Assembly (NCBI RefSeq): GCF_015356855.1
Contig: NZ_ARXR01000002.1
Coordinates: 124,001 to 188,000 of the forward strand
DNA from: Alloalcanivorax venustensis ISO4
Lineage (GTDB): Bacteria; Pseudomonadota; Gammaproteobacteria; Pseudomonadales; Alcanivoracaceae
Length of the DNA stretch: 64,000 nt
Reading direction: 5' to 3'
Below are positions 25,693 to 36,607 of this stretch, one piece after another. The notes under the pieces were generated by a model. The model worked only from the letters and a program-made list of their open reading frames with translations. It was not told the origin of the DNA and did not search any database. Made by a program: the position numbers and the translations under genes. Within the stretch, counting starts at the first letter, position 1. The number at the start of each line of letters is the position of its first letter.

Positions 25693-27009
25693 ATGCTGAA
25701 AACGTCTCACCCCCTGCTCCGCCGCACCGCACTGAGCGCCGCCCTGCTCCTCACCGTATCCGTCTCCGCCCCGACCCTGGCCGCCGACCCGGAAGTCGAT
25801 GAGCAGGCCCGTCAGGATGGCGTGCCGGTCACCGAGCTGCGCGCCTTCGCGGAAGTGCTGGAGCGGGTGCGCGGCGCCTATGTGCAGGACGTGGACGAGA
25901 AAGAGCTGATCCAGGCGGCGATCCGCGGCATGTTGATGGAGCTGGACCCGCACTCCTCCTACCTGACCCCGGACCAGTTCGAGGACCTGCAATCCACCAC
26001 CAGCGGCGAGTTCGGCGGCCTGGGTCTGGAAGTGACCATGGAAGACGGCTTCGTCAAAGTGGTCTCGCCGATCGACGACTCCCCCGCCAGCCGCGCCGAC
26101 ATCCAGGCCGGCGACCTGATCCTCAAGATCGACGACACCTTCGTCAAAGGCCTGAGCCTGGCGGAAGCGGTGGAGCTGATGCGCGGCGAAGCGGGCTCGG
26201 AAGTGACCCTCTCGGTGCTCAGCGACGGCGACGAAAAGCCGCGCCCGGTGACGCTCAAGCGCGACCGCATCAAAGTGGAAAGCGTGAAAAGCGAAGTGCT
26301 GGAGCCCGGCTACGGCTACCTGCGCGTGTCCCAGTTCCAGAACAACACCGGCCACGAAGCCAAGAAAGCCCTCAACGAACTGAAAGCCGAAGGCGAGCTG
26401 AGCGGGCTGATCCTCGACCTGCGCAACAACCCGGGCGGCGTGCTCGGCGGCGCGGTGGAAATCAGCGACCTGTTCCTCGATTCCGGGCTGATCGTCTACA
26501 CCCAGGGCCGCGAGAGCGAGAGCCGCAACGACTACAAAGCCAACCTGGGCGATGAGATCGAAGGCCTGCCCCTGGTGGTGCTGGTCAACGGCGGCTCCGC
26601 CTCGGCGTCGGAAATCGTCGCCGGCGCCCTGCAGGACCAGGGCCGCGCCGTGGTGGTGGGCACCCGCACCTTCGGCAAGGGCTCGGTGCAGACGGTGCTG
26701 CCGATCAGCGGCGACAACGCCCTGAAGCTGACCACCGCGCGCTACTACACGCCGGACGGCCGTTCGATTCAGGCGGAAGGCATCGAGCCGGATATCCCGG
26801 TGCAGGTGTCCAGCGTCGAGCTGCTGAAAGACCAGCGCCCCCGCGAAGCGGACCTGCCTCACCACCTGCTCAACCAGGCGCAGAAGGAAGCGCTGGAGAA
26901 AGGCGGCGAAGAGCCCCTGGCCAGCCGTGACTACCCACTGTCCCAGGCGCTCTCGATCCTCAAGGGCATCAACCTGGCGGAACGGCGGCGCGCCGACCGC
27001 GAGGAGTAA
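25693..27009 (+). CDS. ctpA: Carboxyl-terminal processing protease CtpA (S41)
   Basis: A periplasmic Ser-Lys protease of 438 residues. I start it at the ATG at 25693 (MLKTSHPLLRRTALSAALLL), giving a signal peptide; a longer open frame lies inside envC. PDZ domain about 95-180 (GGLGLEVTMEDGFVKVVSPI); catalytic serine in GGSASASEIVAGALQ (about 315) and lysine in GTRTFGKGSVQT (about 340). In pseudomonads the same envC-ctpA pair is conserved, and the CtpA group degrades cell-wall hydrolases. Confidence 0.95.
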   Translation: MLKTSHPLLRRTALSAALLLTVSVSAPTLAADPEVDEQARQDGVPVTELRAFAEVLERVRGAYVQDVDEKELIQAAIRGMLMELDPHSSYLTPDQFEDLQSTTSGEFGGLGLEVTMEDGFVKVVSPIDDSPASRADIQAGDLILKIDDTFVKGLSLAEAVELMRGEAGSEVTLSVLSDGDEKPRPVTLKRDRIKVESVKSEVLEPGYGYLRVSQFQNNTGHEAKKALNELKAEGELSGLILDLRNNPGGVLGGAVEISDLFLDSGLIVYTQGRESESRNDYKANLGDEIEGLPLVVLVNGGSASASEIVAGALQDQGRAVVVGTRTFGKGSVQTVLPISGDNALKLTTARYYTPDGRSIQAEGIEPDIPVQVSSVELLKDQRPREADLPHHLLNQAQKEALEKGGEEPLASRDYPLSQALSILKGINLAERRRADREE

Positions 27010-27027
27010 CCCGCCCGAACGCGCCGG

Positions 27028-27909
27028 TCAGGACGTGACCGGCGCCCGGCCGATGCCCGTAAGGCGGGCATAGCCGATCATCAGGAAGCCGAACAGGAAC
27101 ATCATCACCCCGTACACCGCCGCCGGCACGGACATGGCGTCCGACTGCAGCAGGGTCAGGGTCACCATCAGGCCCAGGGTGCCGTTCTTGATGCCCAGCT
27201 CAATGGCCACGGTGAACGCCTGCGGCCGGCTCAGCCCGATCAGGCGGCCACCGAACAGGCCCAGCCCCAAGCCGATCAGGTTGAGCAGTATCACCGCCGC
27301 GCCGCCCTGGCGCAGCAGCACCAGCGCCTCTCCGCCCAGGTCCACCAGCAGCATCACGATCACCGCCACCAGCACCAGCAGCCCGAACACGCTGACCAGC
27401 TTTTCGCCCTTCACCGCCCAGTCCTGGCGGAAATGACGGATGGTCATGCCGATGCTCACCGGCACCAGGATGATCACCACCAGGGTCAGGATTGTGCGCA
27501 GCACCGGTAGCTCCAGCACCAGATCGCTGTCACGGAAATGGCCCAGCGCCCAGCTGGTGAACATCGGCAGCGTCACCACCGTGACCAGGCTGGCGGCCAC
27601 CGTCAGCACGATGGACAGCGCCACGTCGCCACGGCCGAGAAAGGCGAACAGGTTGGAGGTGGTGCCGCCTGGGCAGGCGGCGATGATCACCAGCCCCACC
27701 GCCAGCGTCGGGGAAAGGTCCAGCGTCATCGCCAGGCCCACGCCCACCAGCGGCAGCAGTACAATCTGCGCCACCAGGCCGTAAACGGTGGCCCGCGGGG
27801 CGATCAACACTTCGCGGAAGTCCTTGGGGGTGAGGGTGAGCCCCATGCCCACCATGATGAGAAACAGGGCGGCGGGTAAACCGATTTCAACCAGACTGGC
27901 CTGATCCAT
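27028..27909 (-). CDS. Bile acid:sodium symporter family (BASS) transporter
   Basis: A 293-residue integral membrane protein of about nine to ten helices. Family segments are the CPGGTTSNLFAFLGRGDVAL crossover region near residue 79 and the ELGIKNGTLGLMVTLTLLQ second crossover region near residue 238. The start has GGAG upstream. BASS members move organic anions with sodium; the substrate cannot be told from sequence. It stands alone between ctpA (convergent) and arfB. Confidence 0.88.
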   Translation of the reverse strand: MDQASLVEIGLPAALFLIMVGMGLTLTPKDFREVLIAPRATVYGLVAQIVLLPLVGVGLAMTLDLSPTLAVGLVIIAACPGGTTSNLFAFLGRGDVALSIVLTVAASLVTVVTLPMFTSWALGHFRDSDLVLELPVLRTILTLVVIILVPVSIGMTIRHFRQDWAVKGEKLVSVFGLLVLVAVIVMLLVDLGGEALVLLRQGGAAVILLNLIGLGLGLFGGRLIGLSRPQAFTVAIELGIKNGTLGLMVTLTLLQSDAMSVPAAVYGVMMFLFGFLMIGYARLTGIGRAPVTS

Positions 27910-27989
27910 GCTGCGCTCCTTTTTTATTATCGCAAGGAGCTTAGCCTACGGGGTCCGTGGCGGCGACTCTTGTACAGAGCGCTTGCCGG

Positions 27990-28406
27990 TCAGCCGTCGA
28001 TGGGCGGCTTGCGCAGCGCCTTGGTCTGGCCGTGGCGGGTTTTTTTGTCCATGCGCTTGCGCTTGGCGGCCTTGGACGGCTTGGTGGGCTTGCGCTTTTT
28101 CTGCTCCACGGTGGCGTCCAGGATCAGCGCTTTCAGCCGCGCCAGGGCGTCGTCCAGGTTCTTTTCCTGGGTGCGGAAGCGCTGCGCCTTGATCACCACC
28201 ACCCCTTCGGTGGTGATGCGCCGGTCGGACCAGGCCAGCAGCCGCTCCTTGTAGAACTCGGGCAGCGACGAGGCGCCGATGTCGAAACGCAGGTGCACGG
28301 CGGAGGCCACCTTGTTGACGTTCTGGCCGCCGGCGCCCTGGGCGCGGATCGCCTGCCATTCGATCTCGGACTCGGGGATGGTCACATTGTTGGAGATTTT
28401 CAGCAT
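27990..28406 (-). CDS. arfB: Alternative ribosome-rescue factor ArfB
   Basis: Peptidyl-tRNA hydrolase that frees stalled ribosomes lacking a stop codon. The 138-residue protein starts at 28406 (MLKISNNVTIPESEIEWQAI). It has the GGQ catalytic motif (RAQGAGGQNVNKVASAVHL) near residue 27 and the basic C-terminal tail that enters the mRNA channel (KRKRMDKKTRHGQTKALRK). Confidence 0.94.
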   Translation of the reverse strand: MLKISNNVTIPESEIEWQAIRAQGAGGQNVNKVASAVHLRFDIGASSLPEFYKERLLAWSDRRITTEGVVVIKAQRFRTQEKNLDDALARLKALILDATVEQKKRKPTKPSKAAKRKRMDKKTRHGQTKALRKPPIDG

Positions 28407-28428
28407 GGGTCCTTCCTGGCCGGGGGAG

Positions 28429-28875
28429 TTACCGGGCTCGCGCGATAAAGCGGTCGAGCGCATTGGCGAAGGTCTGGACGTCGCTTTTGCTCAACGACGA
28501 CGGGCCGCCGGTCTGCACCCCGGCGGAGCGCAGTTCTTCCATGAAGTCGCGGCGGCCCAGATGTTCGCGGATGCTCTCGCTGTCGTAAAGGGTGCCACGG
28601 GGGTTGAGCGCGGTGCCACCGCTCTCCACCACCCGGGCGGCCAGCGGGATGTCGCCGGTGATCACCAGGTCGCCGGCCTGGACCTGCTCGGCGATGTAAT
28701 CGTCGGCGCGGTCAAAGCCGGCTTCCACCTGTACCGCACGGAGGTGCGGCGAGCGCGGCTTGGGGATGAAATGGTTGGCCACCAGGGTGGTCTCGATGGC
28801 GCGCCGGTCGGCGGCGCGGAACAGCACGTCGCGGATCACGGCCGGACAGGCGTCCGCGTCTATCCAGATCCGCAC
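28429..28875 (-). CDS. UPF0178 (YaiI/YqxD) PIN-like protein
   Basis: A 148-residue protein of the YaiI/YqxD family, with the conserved start MRIWIDADACPAVIRDV and acidic residues (VITGDIPLAARV) typical of PIN-like nuclease folds. The start is GTG. No reaction is established for the family. It lies between arfB and hisF, 18 bases past hisF. Confidence 0.88.
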   Translation of the reverse strand: MRIWIDADACPAVIRDVLFRAADRRAIETTLVANHFIPKPRSPHLRAVQVEAGFDRADDYIAEQVQAGDLVITGDIPLAARVVESGGTALNPRGTLYDSESIREHLGRRDFMEELRSAGVQTGGPSSLSKSDVQTFANALDRFIARAR

Positions 28876-28893
28876 GTCAGGCCCCCGGCAGTA

Positions 28894-29663
<770 letters not shown>

Positions 29664-29667
<4 letters not shown>

Positions 29668-30446
29668 TTTCGCACTCCACTACCGGTGGTGCCGGACATG
29701 CCCGGCCCCCGGGATTGCAGCTCGTCGGCCAGGGCCTGGCCCTGGGCGAAATCCAGGGTGCCCTCGTAGATGGCGCGGCCGGTGATGGCGCCGGTGATGC
29801 CCACGGTGCGCGCCCCGCACAGCCGACGCACGTCCTCCATGTCGGTGATGCCGCCGGAGGCGATCACCGGAATGCTGATCGCTTCGGCGAGCCGCTCGGT
29901 GGCTTCCACGTTGACGCCCTGCAGCATGCCGTCACGGCTGATGTCGGTGTAGACGATGGCCACCACGCCGTCGTGTTCGAACTGGCGCGCCAGGTCCACC
30001 ACGTCGATGTCGGTGACTTCGGCCCAGCCGTCGGTGGCCACTTTACCGTCCTTGGCGTCCAGGCCGACGATCACGTGGCCGGGGAACTGCTTGCACATGT
30101 CGCGCACGAATTGCGGCTCTTTCACCGCCTTGGTGCCGATGATCACCCACTGAACGCCGGCGTCCAGGTAGGCCTGGATGGTCTCGGCGCTGCGGATGCC
30201 GCCGCCGATCTGGATCGGCAGGCCCGGGTGGGCGCGGGCGATGGCGTTGACGATCTCGCCGTTCACCGGCTCACCGGCGAAGGCGCCGTTCAGGTCCACC
30301 AGGTGCAGGCGCCGCGCGCCCTGCTTCACCCAGTGGTCGGCCACCGCCACCGGGTCCTCGGAAAACACCGTGTCATCGTCCATGCGGCCCTGCTTGAGGC
30401 GCACGCAGTGGCCGTCTTTCAAATCGATGGCGGGAATCAGTTCCAT
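29664..30446 (-). CDS. hisA: ProFAR isomerase HisA
   Basis: Beta/alpha-barrel isomerase of histidine synthesis. Opening [20 protein letters not shown] with the catalytic aspartate near residue 8, the second acid in [17 protein letters not shown] near 130, and phosphate loops GGGIRS and ASGGIT. The 260 residues are about 15 longer than usual because of a Gly/Ser-rich C-terminal tail that runs into the hisF start. Gene order hisB-hisH-hisA-hisF is conserved. Confidence 0.96.
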
Positions 30447-30491
30447 GACGATCTCGCTTGTTTAACAGGCTGAAATAAGAGGACGCGGCGC

Positions 30492-31136
30492 TCAGGGCCG
30501 CCAGCGCAGAAAGTTTTCCAGCAGCTTGAGGCCGGCGTCGGCGCTCTTTTCCGGGTGGAACTGCACCGCGAACACATTGCGCTTGGCGACGGCGGCGGCG
30601 AACGCCAGGCCGTACTCACAGCGGCCGGCCATCTGCTCGTCGGGCACCCCGGTGGCGCAGTAGCTGTGCACGAAGTAGAAGCGGCTGTTGTCGTCGATGC
30701 CCGCCCACAGCGGGTGGTCGTTGACCTGCTGCACCTGGTTCCAGCCCATGTGCGGCACCTTCAGCGGGCGCCCGGTGTCACCCAGGGGCGCGCCGAAAAA
30801 CTGCACCCGACCGGAGAACACACCCAGGCAGTCGATGCCGTCGTTCTCTTCGCTGAAGTCCATCATCGCCTGCATGCCCACGCAGATGCCGAGCACCGGC
30901 TTGTAGGCGTCGATGGCGTCGAGAATCGCCCGGTCCAGGCCGGTTTCGGTGATCACCTTGATGCAGTCGCGGATCGCGCCGACGCCGGGGAACACCACCC
31001 GGTCGGCGGCGCGCACCTGCTCCGGGTCGCCGGTGATCACGATCCGCTGACCGTCGGCGGCCATCTTTTCCAGCGCTTTGCCGGCGGAATGGAGATTGCC
31101 CATGCCGTAGTCGACTACGGCCACGGTTTCGCTCAT
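30492..31136 (-). CDS. hisH: Imidazole glycerol phosphate synthase glutaminase subunit HisH
   Basis: Class I glutamine amidotransferase that feeds ammonia to HisF. The nucleophile cysteine is in GICVGMQAMMDFSEE near residue 83 and the His-Glu pair in VQFHPEKS near residue 195. 214 residues; GAGG lies six bases before the ATG. Confidence 0.97.
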   Translation of the reverse strand: MSETVAVVDYGMGNLHSAGKALEKMAADGQRIVITGDPEQVRAADRVVFPGVGAIRDCIKVITETGLDRAILDAIDAYKPVLGICVGMQAMMDFSEENDGIDCLGVFSGRVQFFGAPLGDTGRPLKVPHMGWNQVQQVNDHPLWAGIDDNSRFYFVHSYCATGVPDEQMAGRCEYGLAFAAAVAKRNVFAVQFHPEKSADAGLKLLENFLRWRP

Positions 31137-31153
31137 GGGGCGCCTCGAGTGGT

Positions 31154-31759
31154 TTACGGGTTTTCGGTGAGCGTGCCCTTGGTGCTCGGGGTCACGCCGT
31201 CCATGCGCGGATCCGGCTCCACCGCCATGCGCAGGGTGCGCCCGAACGCCTTGAACACGGTCTCGGCCTGGTGGTGGGCGTTCTTGCCGCGCAGATTGTC
31301 GATGTGCACGGTGATCATGGCATGGTTCACCAGCCCCTGGAAAAACTCATAGAACAGGTCCACGTCGAACCCGCCGATCATGCCGCGGGTGAAGTCCACG
31401 TGCATTTCCAGGCCGGGGCGGCCGGACAGGTCGATCACCACCCGCGTCAGGGCCTCGTCCAGGGGCACATAGGCGTGGCCGTAGCGGCGCACGCCCTTCT
31501 TGTCGCCCCAGGCGCGGGCCAGGGCCTGGCCCAGGGTGATGCCGATGTCCTCCACCGTGTGGTGGGCATCGATGTGCAAGTCGCCCTTGGCCTCAATGTC
31601 CAGGTCGATCAGACCGTGGCGGGCCACCTGGTCGAGCATGTGTTCCAGGAACGGCAGGCCGGTATCCAGCTTGCTCACTCCGGTGCCATCGAGATTCACG
31701 CTGACGCGAATCTGGGTCTCCAGGGTGTTTCGCTCCACGGTGGCGCGGCGTTCGCTCAT
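31154..31759 (-). CDS. hisB: Imidazoleglycerol-phosphate dehydratase HisB
   Basis: Manganese-dependent dehydratase of histidine synthesis, here the single-function form without the phosphatase domain. The start at 31759 ([17 protein letters not shown]) gives 201 residues. Motifs are [20 protein letters not shown] with its metal histidines and the C-terminal [16 protein letters not shown]. First gene of the local hisBHAF unit. Confidence 0.97.
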   Translation of the reverse strand: MSERRATVERNTLETQIRVSVNLDGTGVSKLDTGLPFLEHMLDQVARHGLIDLDIEAKGDLHIDAHHTVEDIGITLGQALARAWGDKKGVRRYGHAYVPLDEALTRVVIDLSGRPGLEMHVDFTRGMIGGFDVDLFYEFFQGLVNHAMITVHIDNLRGKNAHHQAETVFKAFGRTLRMAVEPDPRMDGVTPSTKGTLTENP

Positions 31760-31849
31760 CGGTACCTCCAGAAAACGGAACCCCGTATTATACGGCCCTC
31801 GGCGCCCCCTCACCAGCGCGGCGGCCATTTACCGGTTAGCGGAGACACT

Positions 31850-32152
31850 ATGCCGATCAGTCTTGAATTTCATTCCCCCGACGCGGAACTGGCGCAACGC
31901 TTCAGCAAAGTGTTGCGCGACGACCCGGACTACGCCGCCGAACTGGGCCAGGCCCTGGACGCCGGGCGCCCGGTGGCCGCCGCCCATTTCAACGGCGCGC
32001 CGGTGGCGGTGGCGCTGCTCGACGGCGACACCCTGGCGTGGATGGTGGTGCACCCCGCCACCCGCGGACGCGGCGTGGGGCGGGACTTTCTGCGGCTGCT
32101 GGAGAAACATCACGGCGGAGCGCTCGCCCTGCCGGAGAAATGCCGCCGCTAG
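31850..32152 (+). CDS. Short GNAT-family acetyltransferase-like protein
   Basis: A 100-residue protein divergent from hisB. The start at 31850 has GGAG upstream. The acetyl-CoA-binding motif RGRGVGRDFLRLLE lies near residue 72, after a beta-strand (LAWMVVHPATRG) typical of GNAT motif A. It is shorter than most GNAT enzymes and ends soon after motif A, so it may be a minimal version. Substrate unknown. Confidence 0.65.
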   Translation: MPISLEFHSPDAELAQRFSKVLRDDPDYAAELGQALDAGRPVAAAHFNGAPVAVALLDGDTLAWMVVHPATRGRGVGRDFLRLLEKHHGGALALPEKCRR

Positions 32153-32155
32153 CGA

Positions 32156-32320
32156 CTGTGCGAGCGGGCCCTGCCCGCGAAAGGGCGGTATAACCGCCCG
32201 GCAGGATTCCAGAAACGGCTATTGGTCGCGCAATCCGGCAGGTCTCTGGAATCCTGCCGGCGGCTGGCGCCGCCCTTTCGCGGGCGGGGCCCGCTCCCAC
32301 AGGGAGATCCGCTCCCACAG
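32156..32320. repeat. REPIN-like inverted REP pair
   Basis: The left arm (about 32156-32216, starting CTGTGCGAGCGGGCCCTGCC) and the right arm (about 32246-32302) are imperfect inverted copies of about 60 bases. They share GCCCGCGAAAGGGCGG and GGCAGGATTCCAGA blocks, with about 30 bases between. A further partial copy (CGCTCCCACAGG) follows at 32309. The element sits between convergent genes, where it may also act as a terminator. Confidence 0.82.
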
Positions 32321-32321
32321 G

Positions 32322-34235
32322 TCAGGCCAGCGGCAAGCGGATCACCAAGGTGAAGCCGCGATCGAGGCCGGCGCTCTCGGCCCAGATGCGGCCGCCGGCC
32401 TGTTCGATCATCACCCGCGCCATGGCCAGTGACAGGCCGTAGCCCTCTTCGTGGTGGCGCGAGCCCATCACGAAGAACGGCTCGAACAGGCTCTCCAGCT
32501 GGTCCGGGCCGGCGCCCCGGCCGCGGTCGCGGATGCGCAGCTCCGCTTCGCCCACCATCACCTCGCTGGTAACGGTGATCTCGCCGCCCGGCGGGCTGAA
32601 GCGGATGGCGTTATCCAAGGCCATGGCCATCACTTCCTGCAGCTCGGTCTCATTGGCGCGCACATACAGATTCGGCGAGATACGGTTGACCACCCTCAGC
32701 GCCAGGCTTTCCAGCGCCCGGGCGCGGGTGGCGAGCAGCGCGTCCAGCATCCACAGGGGCCGGCAGCGGGCCACCAGCGGCGGCGTGCTGCGGTCGGCCA
32801 GGTCGAAGTAGCGCAACGAGGTGCTGACCATGCCCATCAGCCGCTGCTGCCCTTTGCGCACCAGCGCCCAGACATCGCTCTGGTCGGCGCCGGTTTCGCT
32901 GTCGTCCAGGGAATTGGCCGCGCCGATCCAGTTGATCGGCGTGTTCAGCTCATGGCTGACGTACTGCAAAAATGTGGATTTGTCCCGGTTCATCTGCTCG
33001 ATCTCTTCCACGTGACGCTCCAGGTTCTCACGCGCCTCCAGGAACAGCTGGTTGCGCTCACGCTCCAGGAAGCGGATGCGGTCGCCCAGCGCCAGGGACA
33101 GCATCATCACCACCCACAGGGCGCCGAGATGGGGCAACATGCTGATAACCGAGGCGTAGGGGATCCAGTCCAGATTGCCGAGCACGAAGAAGAAGATCAG
33201 CACCAGGAACACGCACCAGGCCGCCACATACAGCCGCGCCGCCCGGTAGCCGCGCGACCACACCATCCAGCCCAGCCAGCTGAACAGCAGCACGGTGATC
33301 AGCACCAGCAGCGTGGACAGGTAATAGGACCAGGGCGGCGCGATCAGCAGCTGCACCACCAGCAACACGGCGACACCGGCCAGGTAGTGGCGGATCACCC
33401 GGTCATAGCGCGGAAAGCGCTGCTTGAGGCCGAGGAAGTGGCGCGAGTACATGGCCAGCGCCGGCGTGCAAATATAGATGCCCAGCCAGTAGTACTCATT
33501 GAGCCGGGGCACCTCCGGCCACACGAACTGCAGCCCGAAGCCGTTGACGTTCAGGTTGAACACCGTGATGCCCACCAGGAACAGCACGAAATACAGGTAG
33601 ACCGGCTCCTTGAGCGACAACGCCAGCAGCGCGTTGTAGACCACCATGATCAGCAGGCAGCCGTAGAACACCCCGTACAGCAGGATGTCCCGGTAGGTGT
33701 ATTCCACCAGCCCGGCGGCGCTGTAGAGCATCGGCGACAAATTGATGGCGCCCTTGCCGCTGACGCGCACATAGTAGGTGTTGGCGCCGGCCAGGTCGGT
33801 GTCGAGGGGGAAGATAAAGGCCCGGTGGTCCATCAGGCGCTGATCGAACGGCAGGGTATCGCCCAGGTCCACCCGCCGGTAGCCGCCGTCTTCAGTGGGC
33901 GCGAACAGACTGATATGGTCAAGGATCGGATAGCGTTCCACCAGGTACCAGCTCTGCCCCCGGACACGGCTGGTATCCAGGGTGAAGCGCAGCCAGATGG
34001 TGCTGCTGGTGAAGCCGAAATTGGGCTCGGTGGCGGTGTTGCGGACGAAGCGCCCGGAAAAGCGGTCGCTCACCTGGCTGAAATCCCAGTGCCCTTCGGG
34101 GTCCACCAGCACCTCCATGGAACGGGCCACGGCCACCTGCTCCTGGTCCGGCTGCGGCGTCACCACCGGCTCGGCGCCGGCCAGCGCGCACCACAGCAAC
34201 CCTATGCAAACCAGGAAATTACGGAACTTTAACAA
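32322..34235 (-). CDS. 7TMR-DISM sensor histidine kinase
   Basis: A 637-residue membrane kinase. Signal sequence about 1-21; periplasmic 7TMR-DISM extracellular domain about 45-170 (EPNFGFTSSTIWLRFTLD, NTYYVRVSGKGAINL); seven hydrophobic helices about 185-390; short coiled coil (NLERHVEEIEQMNRDK); HisKA box YVSHELNTPINWIGAAN near 425; ATPase domain about 530-635 (MALDNAIRFSPPGGEI, GYGLSLAMARVMIEQ). No response regulator is adjacent, so it is an orphan. The extracellular domain type often binds carbohydrates; the ligand is unknown. Confidence 0.88.
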   Translation of the reverse strand: MLKFRNFLVCIGLLWCALAGAEPVVTPQPDQEQVAVARSMEVLVDPEGHWDFSQVSDRFSGRFVRNTATEPNFGFTSSTIWLRFTLDTSRVRGQSWYLVERYPILDHISLFAPTEDGGYRRVDLGDTLPFDQRLMDHRAFIFPLDTDLAGANTYYVRVSGKGAINLSPMLYSAAGLVEYTYRDILLYGVFYGCLLIMVVYNALLALSLKEPVYLYFVLFLVGITVFNLNVNGFGLQFVWPEVPRLNEYYWLGIYICTPALAMYSRHFLGLKQRFPRYDRVIRHYLAGVAVLLVVQLLIAPPWSYYLSTLLVLITVLLFSWLGWMVWSRGYRAARLYVAAWCVFLVLIFFFVLGNLDWIPYASVISMLPHLGALWVVMMLSLALGDRIRFLERERNQLFLEARENLERHVEEIEQMNRDKSTFLQYVSHELNTPINWIGAANSLDDSETGADQSDVWALVRKGQQRLMGMVSTSLRYFDLADRSTPPLVARCRPLWMLDALLATRARALESLALRVVNRISPNLYVRANETELQEVMAMALDNAIRFSPPGGEITVTSEVMVGEAELRIRDRGRGAGPDQLESLFEPFFVMGSRHHEEGYGLSLAMARVMIEQAGGRIWAESAGLDRGFTLVIRLPLA

Positions 34236-34381
34236 AACCGGCTCCCCAAAGAGCGATACTTATTATCATGCTTTATCATGCGTTCTAACCGTCGATCCCC
34301 GCCACGGTCTTCACGTTCGGTTGGGTACATTCTATTGCTATAATCCCGGCCCTCGGCCCGGGGCGCAAGGAGAGCTGTTCT

Positions 34382-36607
34382 ATGGCACGCGCGATCAAAA
34401 TTTTCCTCATCGTCATCGCCGCTCTGGTGGTCCTGCTGGCGGCGACCGTGTTCGTGGTCACCCAGGTGATCGATCCGAACGATTTCAAGCCGCAGATTCG
34501 TGAACAGGCCATGACCCAGGCCAACCTGGATCTGGAGATCCCCGGCGACCTGGCCTGGCAGTTCTGGCCGTCACTGGGCGTCAGCCTGGGCCGCACCGAG
34601 GCGCGTATCGCCGGCGAGGAAGAGCTGTTCGCGGGCATTAACAGCGCCAGCGTCGGCGTGGCGGTGTGGCCGCTGCTGTTCGGCCAGGTGGAAATGGACG
34701 GCGTCACCCTGGACGGCCTGGAAGTGAACCTGGTGGAAACCGCCGACGGCGCCAACTGGGAGAAGATCGGCCCGCAGGACGGCGCCGAGGAGGAGACCGC
34801 CCCCGCCGAGGAAGAGCAGCCCGGCGAGAGCGGCGGCATGGACATCCCGCTGACCATTCCCAGCGTCGCCATCACCGACGGCAAAATCCGCTACCAGAAC
34901 ACTACCGACGGCACCGACATCCGCGTTGAGCACTTCAACTTCAACGCCCAGGACGTGAGCCTGGAAGAGCCGTTCCCGATGCAGATGTCGCTGCGCTACC
35001 AGGATCAGAGCGACATGCGCGTGGACCTGAACCTGGACACCACCCTGGCCGCCGATCTCGACAACAACCACTTCGTGCTCGACCCGATGACCCTGGACGC
35101 GGACATCGCCGGCATGACCACCAACCCGGTGAGCGTGCACCTGGAGCAGAAGCTGGACGTGAACCTGGATGAGGACCGCGCCCAGATCACCGACCTGCTG
35201 CTGGAAGCGGCCGGCACCCGCACCACCGGTAACGCCACCGTCACCGGCCTGACCGGCGAAATGAAAGTGGCCGGCCAGATCGACACCGAACCGTTCGACG
35301 CCAACGCGGCCCTGGAAGCGATCGGCGAGGAGCCCATCGCCACCAGCGACGACAGCGCCCTCAGCAAGGTGGCCCTGAGCGCCACCCTGGACGGCCCGGC
35401 CAACAGCGTCATGGTCAACCCGCTCAAGGTGACCCTGGACAGCAGCACCCTGAGCGGCAAGGCCGGCCTGGAAAACCTGGAGACCGGCAAGATCGTGTTC
35501 GATCTGAACCTGGACAAGATCACCCTGGACGGCTACCTGCCGCCACAAAGCGACGAGGAAGACAGTGCCGCGGCCAGCGGTGCCGGCGGCGGCACCGGCG
35601 GCAAGGAAGGCGGCACCACCCAGCTCTCCGAAGCGGAGCTGATCCCGGTGGAGAGCCTGCGCCCGCTGCTGCTCGACGGCAGCCTCAAGATCGGTGAGCT
35701 GAACTACGACACCCTCCAGGCCAGCAACATCGTCTTCAACGTCGATGCCAAGGACGGGGTGCTGCGCCTCACCAAGGCCTCCGGCGACACCCTGCAGGGG
35801 GGCTTCAACGCCAGCGGCCACCTGGACGTGTCCGGCAACACGCCGCGCATCAGCTTCAAGCAGAACGTGTCCAGCATGCAGCTGCAGCCGGTGGTCGCCA
35901 TGGCCCTGGATAAGGACCTGGCCAAGGGCATCTTCTCCATGGACCTGGACTTCAGCGCCTCCGGCAACAGCGAAAAAGCGCTGGTCAATTCCGCCAAGGG
36001 CAACGCCAGCATGAATCTGGCCGACGGCACCGTGCGCGGCCTGAACCTTTACGGCACCCTGGTGGGCGGCGTCAACGACATGCTGGGCCGCTTCCAGGGC
36101 CTCAGCGCGCTGATCCCCAACCAGGAATCCGGCAAGCTGCCGGCGGCGCTGTCCGAGGACACCAAGATCATCGACCTGACCACCAAGGCCAGCCTCAACC
36201 AGCAGGTCGCCAACCTGGACAGCCTGGAAGCCAAGCTCGACAAGGGCACCCTCTCCGGTAACGGCTGGATGAACATGCTGACCCAGGAATTCGACCTGAA
36301 AATCGGCATGCAGTCGCCGGAACTGGGCGGCAGCAAATACCTGGAAGACGTCACCTGGCCGCTGCGCTGCCAGGGCAGCCTGGCCGGCAGTCCCGCCAAG
36401 TGGTGCGGCCCGGACCGCGAAGGCTTCGCCAAGATCGCCCAACAAGCCGCCACCAACGCGGCCAAGGGCAAGCTCAAGGAAAAACTGGGCATCGACGCGG
36501 AAGGCGACACCACCGAGGAAGTGCTGAAAAACGCCGCCAAGCAAAAAGCCGAAGAGAAAATCAAGGAAGAGATGGGCGACAAGCTCAAGGGGTTCTTCAA
36601 CCGTTGA
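34382..36607 (+). CDS. AsmA-family protein
   Basis: A 741-residue AsmA-like protein with an N-terminal membrane anchor ([20 protein letters not shown], about 5-24) and a long periplasmic beta-rich body. It contains AsmA segments [18 protein letters not shown] and VSVNLNLDTTL-like repeats, a Glu/Pro-rich insert (about 135-150) and the conserved C-terminal motif [20 protein letters not shown] near 540. The family bridges the periplasm in lipid transport. A GGAG lies upstream and the stop overlaps the mutY start. Confidence 0.88.
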   Translation: MARAIKIFLIVIAALVVLLAATVFVVTQVIDPNDFKPQIREQAMTQANLDLEIPGDLAWQFWPSLGVSLGRTEARIAGEEELFAGINSASVGVAVWPLLFGQVEMDGVTLDGLEVNLVETADGANWEKIGPQDGAEEETAPAEEEQPGESGGMDIPLTIPSVAITDGKIRYQNTTDGTDIRVEHFNFNAQDVSLEEPFPMQMSLRYQDQSDMRVDLNLDTTLAADLDNNHFVLDPMTLDADIAGMTTNPVSVHLEQKLDVNLDEDRAQITDLLLEAAGTRTTGNATVTGLTGEMKVAGQIDTEPFDANAALEAIGEEPIATSDDSALSKVALSATLDGPANSVMVNPLKVTLDSSTLSGKAGLENLETGKIVFDLNLDKITLDGYLPPQSDEEDSAAASGAGGGTGGKEGGTTQLSEAELIPVESLRPLLLDGSLKIGELNYDTLQASNIVFNVDAKDGVLRLTKASGDTLQGGFNASGHLDVSGNTPRISFKQNVSSMQLQPVVAMALDKDLAKGIFSMDLDFSASGNSEKALVNSAKGNASMNLADGTVRGLNLYGTLVGGVNDMLGRFQGLSALIPNQESGKLPAALSEDTKIIDLTTKASLNQQVANLDSLEAKLDKGTLSGNGWMNMLTQEFDLKIGMQSPELGGSKYLEDVTWPLRCQGSLAGSPAKWCGPDREGFAKIAQQAATNAAKGKLKEKLGIDAEGDTTEEVLKNAAKQKAEEKIKEEMGDKLKGFFNR

